Shown here: positions 6,461 to 11,019 of the stretch, in pieces
Position numbering within the stretch: position 1 is the stretch's first letter
Layout: each line of letters begins with the position of its first letter
From: JAICLV01 sp036380925
Lineage (GTDB): Bacteria; Actinomycetota; Actinomycetes; Acidothermales; Acidothermaceae
Assembly (NCBI GenBank): GCA_036380925.1
Contig: DASVDW010000124.1
Location: 1 to 11,019, forward strand
Reading direction: 5' to 3'
Length of the DNA: 11,019 bases
Notes under the pieces: model-generated
Told to the model about the DNA's origin: nothing
The model's database searches: none
Seen by the model: only the letters and a program-made list of their open reading frames with translations
Program-made: the position numbers and the translations under genes

Positions 6461-8155
6461 ATGCGAGAACGCCACACGTGTGACGACTTGGCTGACGCCT
6501 TTGTCGCTGAGGGTATCGACACCGTCTTTGGATTGTTCGGCGACGGCAATCTCACCTTCATGGCGGCGATGGACAGCCACCCCGGCGCCCGCGTCCTTCA
6601 AGTCCGGCACGAGGCGGCTGCGGTCTTTATGGCGGCCGGCTACTGCCGAGCGACCGGCGGCCCCGGGCTCGCGACGGTGACGGCGGGCCCGGGATTGACG
6701 CACACGCTCACGCCACTGATCTCCGCGTGCCGCGCGGGCCTGCCCCTCATCTTGTATGCCGGCGACACGCCGCGGGCGGGCGTGGCCCTCGGCGGCTTAC
6801 AGGAGTTCGACCACCACGCCTTCGCCGAGCTCGCAGGAGCGACGCACGTCAGCGTCGACGATCCCCGGCGAGCTCGAAGCTGCGCTTCTGAGGCGGTGCG
6901 GCGGGCGGTCGCCCGGCAGCGTCCCGTCGTCCTTAGTGTCGCCGAGGATTGCATGGAATCGCCGAGCGTCGCGGACATCGGGCAACTTGCCGCCGTTGCG
7001 GATTTCCCGCGGCCCCGCAACGTCGGGCCGGTCGCGGTGCGACCTCCCGTTCCGTCACCAGGTGACATCGCCGTGGCCGAGGAGGTCTTCGAGGCGCTTT
7101 CGTCCGCGCGGGCGCCGATGCTCGTCGCCGGATCGGGCGCGGTCGAGGCTGGCGTCCTGCCGCAGACTCGCGCGCTAGCCCAAGCCTTCGGCGCGACACT
7201 CGCCACAACGTTCCGGGCGAAAGGTTGCTTCGACGACGATCCGAACAACGTCGGCATCGTCGGCCCGCTCGCGCACGCGCTGCATCAGCAGGTGCAAGAA
7301 CACGCGGATCTCGTCGTCGGAATCGGTGCCAACCTGCACGGCTTCGGCGCCTTCGTCGACTCCCTGCTCCCCGGCCGGACGATTTGCCTTGGCGCCGAGC
7401 GATACGGCGGCATACCGACTTCGCATCTGTGCGGGCGTGAGATTTCGATCGGAGCTGTCACGCAACTGCTTTCAGACAAGGCAAAGAGCGCGGACGACGC
7501 CCGCAGTCGCCACGCACGCCTGTCAGTTCCTGACCGTCAACAGGCGATCCTCGCTGATTTCGAAGAGCTGCCAGAGCTGTTCCATCCGTCGCTGGTCGAC
7601 CCGCGACGGCTGATGCTCACGATCGACGACCTGCTTCCCGACGACTGCGTCGTGGTGGTCGGTGGCGGGCACTTCTGGTCATGGCCGCTCATGTATCTGT
7701 CGAAGAAGAAGCGGGACTTCGTCTTCCCGATCGAGTTTGGCAGCATTGGCATGGGCTTGCCCACCGGCATTGGGATCTCCGCCGCGGGGGGAACGCGCGA
7801 CGTCGTCGTCATTGAAGGTGACGGCGGCACGGTGGCCAGCGTGCAGGAGCTCGAGACGGCGAGCCGCCACGGTCTGCGGCTCACGGTAGTCGTGATGAAC
7901 GACGCGACCCTGGGCGCCGAGTTCCACAAACTCGCGGCCCGCGGGCTGGACGCCGACGTGTCCTCATATGCGGCGATCGGCTTCTCTGACGTCGCGGCCG
8001 CTTTCGGCGGAAGCGGCACAGTCGTGCGATCGGTCGTCGATTTGCCTGCCGCCTGCACTGCGCGAAAGGCCGCCAGTTCCGTGTATGTCATCGACGTGCG
8101 CGTGTCTCGCGAAGTCACCAGTCGTTGGTATAGAAGGCTCGTCGCGCAGGCGTGA
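6461..8155 (+). CDS. ThDP-dependent decarboxylase/lyase, acetolactate synthase/benzoylformate decarboxylase superfamily
   Basis: Single-chain ThDP enzyme (564 aa, normal length) with the three domains in order: pyrimidine-binding (about 1-165), central (about 205-340) and diphosphate-binding (about 380-550). Glu51, in the RHEAAAVFMAAGY segment, is the catalytic glutamate. GDG (453-455) and Asn480-Asp481 form the ThDP/metal motif. The usual second Asn, a metal ligand, is Asp481 here, a variant seen in several uncharacterised ThDP families. The N-terminus reads FGLFGDGN (23-30) where acetolactate synthase normally has a GxPG-type motif, so I do not call it a biosynthetic synthase. Likely chemistry is decarboxylation or C-C cleavage/ligation of a 2-oxo acid. 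The specificity is unknown. The ATG at 6461 has AAGGG (6450-6454) 6 nt upstream and lies 20 bp after the NRAMP stop. Last gene of the operon; a hairpin begins at its stop codon. Confidence 0.9.
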   Translation: MRERHTCDDLADAFVAEGIDTVFGLFGDGNLTFMAAMDSHPGARVLQVRHEAAAVFMAAGYCRATGGPGLATVTAGPGLTHTLTPLISACRAGLPLILYAGDTPRAGVALGGLQEFDHHAFAELAGATHVSVDDPRRARSCASEAVRRAVARQRPVVLSVAEDCMESPSVADIGQLAAVADFPRPRNVGPVAVRPPVPSPGDIAVAEEVFEALSSARAPMLVAGSGAVEAGVLPQTRALAQAFGATLATTFRAKGCFDDDPNNVGIVGPLAHALHQQVQEHADLVVGIGANLHGFGAFVDSLLPGRTICLGAERYGGIPTSHLCGREISIGAVTQLLSDKAKSADDARSRHARLSVPDRQQAILADFEELPELFHPSLVDPRRLMLTIDDLLPDDCVVVVGGGHFWSWPLMYLSKKKRDFVFPIEFGSIGMGLPTGIGISAAGGTRDVVVIEGDGGTVASVQELETASRHGLRLTVVVMNDATLGAEFHKLAARGLDADVSSYAAIGFSDVAAAFGGSGTVVRSVVDLPAACTARKAASSVYVIDVRVSREVTSRWYRRLVAQA

Positions 8156-8206
8156 CGAGGGGTCGCGCCGGCTGGCTGGCCGTCGACTCCGGCGCCGGCC
8201 CTCGTC
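8154..8206. terminator. Long GC-rich hairpin, probable bidirectional terminator
   Basis: GACGAGGG (8154-8161) pairs perfectly with CCCTCGTC (8199-8206). Inside it, GCGCCGG (8165-8171) pairs perfectly with CCGGCGC (8189-8195). A 3x3 internal loop separates the two stems and the apical loop is 17 nt. It starts within the stop codon of the ThDP enzyme and lies between that gene and the convergent azoreductase gene. There is no T-tract, which is common for actinomycete terminators. Confidence 0.55.
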
Positions 8207-8256
8207 GGCGACCCGCACACGTTCGGGGGTCAAGCGGGTTGGCCGCTTCGCTTTGC

Positions 8257-8922
8257 TCAGCCAGCGGTCCGGTAGGTCGTCTCGTCGTGACCTCGCACGA
8301 GCGCATGCGCCGCCTTGCGCGCGGCGGCGTGGGCCGCCTTGCGGTCGATGTCGGCGCGCGCGCTGACCAGGTTCGGCCGAAAGGAAACCTGCTGGACGTC
8401 GGTCACGCCTGCCCAGCGCAGCCAATCGTTGAGATACGGCGCCTGGAAGTCGACGCCGAACCGAACGTCGGACCCGTCGCCGTAGACGGCGCTGGTGTAG
8501 ATGACCACCGCGCTCTTGCCGGTGAGGAGCCCGGTGTACCCGTGTTCGGCGTCGAAGTGGAACACCATTCCCGGCTGACTGACGACGTCGATGAACTGCT
8601 TGAGGATGTAGGGGATTCCGTGGTTCCACATCGGAACGCTGAACAGGTAGTGATCAGCGGCGGCAAAGCGTTCGAACGCCACCTTGGCGGCTGACCAGGC
8701 GTCGGCGGCCTCGCCGGTCGGCTCGGAGCCCGCGAACACCGCCATCTTGGCCGCGGCCGCGGCCGGACCGAACTCGGGCAGCGAACCGTCCCACAGGTTC
8801 CAGGTCTCAATGTCAATCTCAGGATGTCTGTCGCGCACCACCGCGAGGAACGAATCGGCGATCGCGAGTGACTCCGACGCCGTTGCGCGGGGTGACGCGG
8901 CGATGTGCAGCAGCTTGCTCAT
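8257..8922 (-). CDS. azoR: FMN-dependent NADH azoreductase (flavodoxin-fold quinone reductase)
   Basis: Cytoplasmic flavoenzyme (221 aa) that transfers two electrons from NAD(P)H to quinones or azo compounds. The N-terminus has a hydrophobic beta strand followed by SPR (10-12) and serines that bind the FMN phosphate. PMWNHGIPYILKQFID (97-112) is the family's flavin and dimer motif. TSAVYGDGS (143-151) is the second flavin loop. I chose ATG 8922 rather than the longer open frame from 8967 because GGAG (8933-8930) is 7 nt upstream and the conserved fold begins at once. It is transcribed away from a MarR regulator, a common arrangement in which the regulator represses the reductase until a phenolic or electrophilic compound binds. 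It converges on the catabolic operon but shows no sign of belonging to it. Confidence 0.92.
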   Translation of the reverse strand: MSKLLHIAASPRATASESLAIADSFLAVVRDRHPEIDIETWNLWDGSLPEFGPAAAAAKMAVFAGSEPTGEAADAWSAAKVAFERFAAADHYLFSVPMWNHGIPYILKQFIDVVSQPGMVFHFDAEHGYTGLLTGKSAVVIYTSAVYGDGSDVRFGVDFQAPYLNDWLRWAGVTDVQQVSFRPNLVSARADIDRKAAHAAARKAAHALVRGHDETTYRTAG

Positions 8923-9030
8923 GTCGACGCTCCAAGCGTGAGGTGGTCGGAAGCGGGCCGACCACATGAAGTTATGTGCGTGCGCACGCTATCATTGTGT
9001 GCGTGCGCACGCAAACGCTAGTGTGGAGTC
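8923..9030. promoter_or_regulatory. Divergent azoreductase/MarR control region
   Basis: A 108-bp gap with the two operator palindromes. TATCAT (8990-8995) is a good plus-strand -10 for the MarR gene and lies exactly between the palindromes, so a bound regulator would block it. On the minus strand CATAAC (8976-8971) is a possible -10 for the azoreductase. Neither has a convincing -35. The start of MarR transcription would be near 9002, inside the second palindrome. Confidence 0.45.
8975..9012. promoter_or_regulatory. Tandem palindromic operator, two copies of TGTGCGTGCGCACGC
   Basis: The 15-bp sequence occurs at 8975-8989 and 8998-9012, 23 bp start to start. Each copy contains the perfect 12-bp palindrome GCGTGCGCACGC (8978-8989 and 9001-9012); the second extends to 14 bp. 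Two identical palindromes between divergent genes, one of them a MarR gene, are what one expects of an autoregulated MarR operator. Spacing of about two helical turns allows two dimers to bind near the same face. Confidence 0.7.
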
Positions 9031-9480
9031 ATGGCAGAGAGCCGAAGAGAGTTGGCCGCGCAGGCGTGGGGCGCGCTACTGCAGGTGCACGCGGCCCTGG
9101 TCCCGTCCATGGACCGGCGGCTGCGACGACGGGTCGGGCTTCCGCTGGGCTGGTACGACGTCTTGCTGGAGCTTCAGGCGGCGCCGCAGCGGCGGCTGAC
9201 GATGTCTGCGCTGGGAGAGCGAGTAGTGCTCAGCAGGACCCGGACCAGCCGCGTCGTCGACGAGTTGGTCGCCGCCGACCTCATCGCGCGGGAGCCCAAT
9301 CCGGACGACGCGCGCTCCGCGTTCGCCGTTGTGACGGCGCGCGGGCTCGCCGAGTTCCGGCGGGCGGCGCCGGTGTACCTGTCCGCGATCGAGGGCGAGT
9401 TCGCCGAACCGCTCAAGACGGAGGAGCTGCGCCAGCTGCGCGGCCTGTTGCTTCGCATCCGCGACGCCGCCGGTGAATGA
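9031..9480 (+). CDS. MarR-family transcriptional regulator
   Basis: Winged-helix repressor (149 aa, typical length) acting as a dimer. The N-terminal helix is at about 4-35, followed by the helix-turn-helix at about 57-82 with the recognition helix around 68-81 (SRTRTSRVVDEL). The wing at 86-102 has the family's Asp-x-Arg (Asp93, Arg95). C-terminal dimerisation helices are at about 104-145. ATG 9031 is the first start in frame after a stop at 9019. GGAG (9025-9028) is only 2 nt from it, an unusually tight spacing, so translation may be weak or partly independent of the ribosome site. It faces away from the azoreductase gene and shares its control region; it probably represses both. The ligand is unknown. 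Its stop lies 9 bp from the stop of the convergent PEP mutase-like gene. Confidence 0.92.
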   Translation: MAESRRELAAQAWGALLQVHAALVPSMDRRLRRRVGLPLGWYDVLLELQAAPQRRLTMSALGERVVLSRTRTSRVVDELVAADLIAREPNPDDARSAFAVVTARGLAEFRRAAPVYLSAIEGEFAEPLKTEELRQLRGLLLRIRDAAGE

Positions 9481-9489
9481 CCCGCCGGC

Positions 9490-10281
9490 TCAGGCGCCGA
9501 AGGCCGCCCGGATCGCGGCGATGCCTTCCTGCGCGCGGGCGGCGTAACCGTAGCTGCCCTGTTGCTGCAGCTCGCGGGCAGCCTCGACGAGCGCGCCCAT
9601 CGCGGCGAACGCGAACGAGCCCCCGACCGAGATCCGGGCTACCCCTGCGGCCGCGAGTTCGGCGACCGGCGGCCCGCCGGCTCTGGCCAGCACGTTCACC
9701 GGACGGTCGACTGCCGCCACGAGCGTGCGGATCTGCCCGATGTCGGTGGGCCCCGGCGCGTACAGGACGTCGGCGCCGGCCTCCTGGTAAGCCTGCAGCC
9801 GCGCAATGGTGTCGGCGAGGTCGTCCCGCCCATGCAGGTGGTTTTCCGCCCTTGCGGTCAGCACCAGTTCGCCGTCGGCCGCCTCGACCGCGGCCCGCAC
9901 CCGGTCGGCGGCCTCCTCGACCGAGTAAAGCCGCGACCCGCTCCAGTCCTCGATCGAGCAGCCGGCGAGACCGGCGTCGCGCGCCTTGCCGATCGTCTCC
10001 GCGACGCCGGCGAGATCGTCGGCGAAGCAGTTCTCCAGATCGGCGGACACCGGTATGTCGACGGCGGCCACCAACGCCCGGGCGTGCTCGATCGCCTCGT
10101 CGCGACTCACCTGGCCATCGAGGCGGCCAAGCGTCATCGCGAAGCCGCTGCTCGTCGTCGCGAGCGCCTGGAAACCAAGCCAGGCGAGCAGTCGTGCGGA
10201 GCCGAGGTCCCACGGGTTGGGTATGAGTAGCGGCACGCCGCGCACATGGAGGGCGCGGAAGGCGTTGGCTTGTGGCGTCAT
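9490..10281 (-). CDS. PEP mutase/isocitrate lyase-superfamily enzyme
   Basis: A TIM-barrel protein (263 aa) of the phosphoenolpyruvate mutase/isocitrate lyase group, whose members break or rearrange bonds next to a 2-oxo acid with Mg2+. Landmarks are PNPWD with Asp25 (21-25), TTSSGFA (42-48), SADLE (79-83) with likely metal-side residues Asp81 and Glu83, SIED (109-112), and TARAEN (142-147). The isocitrate lyase catalytic KKCGH segment is absent, so it is not a true isocitrate lyase. The substrate is unknown; oxaloacetate hydrolase, 2-methylisocitrate lyase-like and phosphonate-related activities exist among relatives. I chose ATG 10281 over the longer frame from 10344 because the longer one overlaps the upstream gene's end and reads as low-complexity Arg/Ala. 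No ribosome site is visible. It follows the aldo/keto reductase gene by 59 bp. Confidence 0.85.
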   Translation of the reverse strand: MTPQANAFRALHVRGVPLLIPNPWDLGSARLLAWLGFQALATTSSGFAMTLGRLDGQVSRDEAIEHARALVAAVDIPVSADLENCFADDLAGVAETIGKARDAGLAGCSIEDWSGSRLYSVEEAADRVRAAVEAADGELVLTARAENHLHGRDDLADTIARLQAYQEAGADVLYAPGPTDIGQIRTLVAAVDRPVNVLARAGGPPVAELAAAGVARISVGGSFAFAAMGALVEAARELQQQGSYGYAARAQEGIAAIRAAFGA

Positions 10282-10282
10282 G

Positions 10283-10293
10283 GCACGCAAACG
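10283..10293 (-). promoter_or_regulatory. 11-bp match to the MarR operator region
   Basis: GCACGCAAACG (10283-10293, plus-strand reading) is identical to 9007-9017, which covers the right half of the second MarR palindrome and its flank. Here it sits immediately before the start codon of the PEP mutase-like gene and overlaps its possible -10. It may be a half-site for the same regulator, or chance. Confidence 0.25.
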
Positions 10294-10295
10294 TA
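10290..10295 (-). promoter_or_regulatory. Possible -10 box for a leaderless PEP mutase-like transcript
   Basis: TACGTT on the minus strand (10295-10290) fits TAnnnT and ends 8 nt before the ATG at 10281. A start about 7 nt downstream would put the RNA end at or beside the ATG. This would explain the lack of a Shine-Dalgarno site. The -35 region (GC-rich, about 10313-10318) is poor, so confidence is low. Confidence 0.25.
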
Positions 10296-10340
10296 ACGCG
10301 GACGCCGAACCCCGACCGACCCGGCCGATGCGAGACCGCG

Positions 10341-11019
10341 TCAACGGCGCCGCCGCAAAGCCGGTTCGATCAACGCCGGCGGCGTGTCGTGCTTCTCGCT
10401 CGGAGCAAGGTCGACCCCCGGGGCGACGACGGCGTCGATCGCGTCCAGCACGTCGCTGGGCAGCACGGTGTCGGCGGCGGCGAGCTGCGACGACAGGTGT
10501 TCGAGAGTGCGCGGCCCGAGGAGCGCGCTGCTCACCGCGGGATGCGCGGTGACGAAGCCGAGGGCCAGCTCGATCAGGGAAAGGCCGGCCAGCTCGGCGA
10601 TTTTCACAAGCTGTTCGACGGCGTCGAGTTTCGCGCGGTTGGCCGGCAACGTGGTGTCGTAAAGGTGTGGCAGCAACGCCGATCGGTTAGTGGTGATCTC
10701 TCGGTCGGCGCGGATGGCACCGGTCAGCCAGCCCGAGCACAGAGGGCTCCAGACCAGCACGCCGAGCCGGTACTGCTCGGCCACCGGCAAGACGTCGCGT
10801 TCGACTCCGCGCTGCAACAGGGAGTAGTTCGGCTGTTCGGTGACATAGCGGCCCAGGTGGTTGTCACGCGCGGCCCATTGCGCCTGCACGAGCCGGTATG
10901 CCGGGAAGGTCGAGGTGCCGAAGTAGCGAATCTTCCCGGTCCGCTGCAGGTCGGTCAGTGCGGCGAGGGTTTCCTCGTCGCTGGTCGCCGGATCCCAGCG
11001 ATGGATTTGGTACAGGTCG
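10341..11019 (-). CDS. Aldo/keto reductase (5' end off window)
   Basis: C-terminal 225 residues of an NADPH-dependent aldo/keto reductase TIM barrel. The N-terminal part, with the catalytic Asp, Tyr and Lys, lies beyond base 11019. The visible part begins DLYQIHRWDP, which carries the conserved active-site His. It continues with LQRTGKIRYFGTS (about 26-38), QPNYSLL (the region that stacks on nicotinamide), and WSPLCSGWLTG, the loop that closes over the cofactor. Its length and these motifs fit the YajO/Tas-like group acting on carbonyl compounds. The frame remains open across the right edge, so the GTG at 10889 is not the start. Same strand as the PEP mutase-like gene, which follows after 59 bp; they may form a short operon, but a promoter between them is also possible. 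Confidence 0.9.
   Translation of the reverse strand, partial: DLYQIHRWDPATSDEETLAALTDLQRTGKIRYFGTSTFPAYRLVQAQWAARDNHLGRYVTEQPNYSLLQRGVERDVLPVAEQYRLGVLVWSPLCSGWLTGAIRADREITTNRSALLPHLYDTTLPANRAKLDAVEQLVKIAELAGLSLIELALGFVTAHPAVSSALLGPRTLEHLSSQLAAADTVLPSDVLDAIDAVVAPGVDLAPSEKHDTPPALIEPALRRRR

Noticed and set aside
8152..8694. 180-codon plus-strand frame opposite the azoreductase
   Set aside because: Antisense shadow that begins across the terminator hairpin; no domain and no upstream ribosome site.
10282..10340. Possible terminator or small RNA between the aldo/keto reductase and PEP mutase-like genes
   Set aside because: Only 59 bp and GC-rich; I find no convincing stem beyond short chance pairings.

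Overview
The window looks like chromosomal DNA of a high-GC Gram-positive bacterium, most likely an actinomycete. Coding is dense and GC-rich, genes are tightly packed and often overlap or nearly touch, and Shine-Dalgarno sites are purine-rich. The GC-rich hairpin after the main operon has no T-tract. I cannot name a genus. Eleven protein genes are visible; the two at the window edges are cut off. I see no rRNA, tRNA, CRISPR array, transposase or integrase.

Left and centre (1-8155) form what looks like one divergent catabolic locus. On the minus strand are the permease (738-1592) and ATPase (1-705, C-terminus off the edge) of an ABC importer of the sulfonate/taurine/pyrimidine-precursor type. 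Its substrate-binding protein is not in view. A 361-bp gap (1593-1953) carries two good sigma-70-like promoters facing outward and some candidate operator repeats. On the plus strand a five-gene operon follows: a class A FAD monooxygenase resembling 6-hydroxynicotinate 3-monooxygenase (1954-3138), the alpha and beta subunits of a ThDP-dependent 2-oxo acid/acetoin dehydrogenase E1 (3142-4137 and 4130-5137), a canonical NRAMP Mn/Fe importer (5166-6440), and a single-chain ThDP enzyme of the acetolactate synthase/benzoylformate decarboxylase superfamily (6461-8155). Gaps inside the operon are -8 to 28 bp. A long GC-rich hairpin starts at its last stop codon.

My reading, which is inference, is that the importer brings in a small, possibly N-heteroaromatic compound, the flavoenzyme hydroxylates it, and the two ThDP enzymes process 2-oxo acid, diketone or ketol fragments further down. 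The NRAMP protein would supply the divalent metal that ThDP enzymes need. No E2 or E3 gene lies next to the E1 pair and no ring-cleavage enzyme is in view, so the pathway cannot be closed from this window. I do not recognise this gene combination as a described pathway.

Right side (8257-11019) looks like ordinary, slightly more GC-rich neighbouring DNA. It holds a divergent FMN-dependent azoreductase/MarR-regulator pair whose 108-bp gap contains two copies of a 15-bp sequence with a perfect 12-bp palindrome, 23 bp apart. After it comes a minus-strand pair: an aldo/keto reductase (cut by the right edge) and a PEP mutase/isocitrate lyase-superfamily enzyme. The start of the latter carries an 11-bp match to the MarR operator region.
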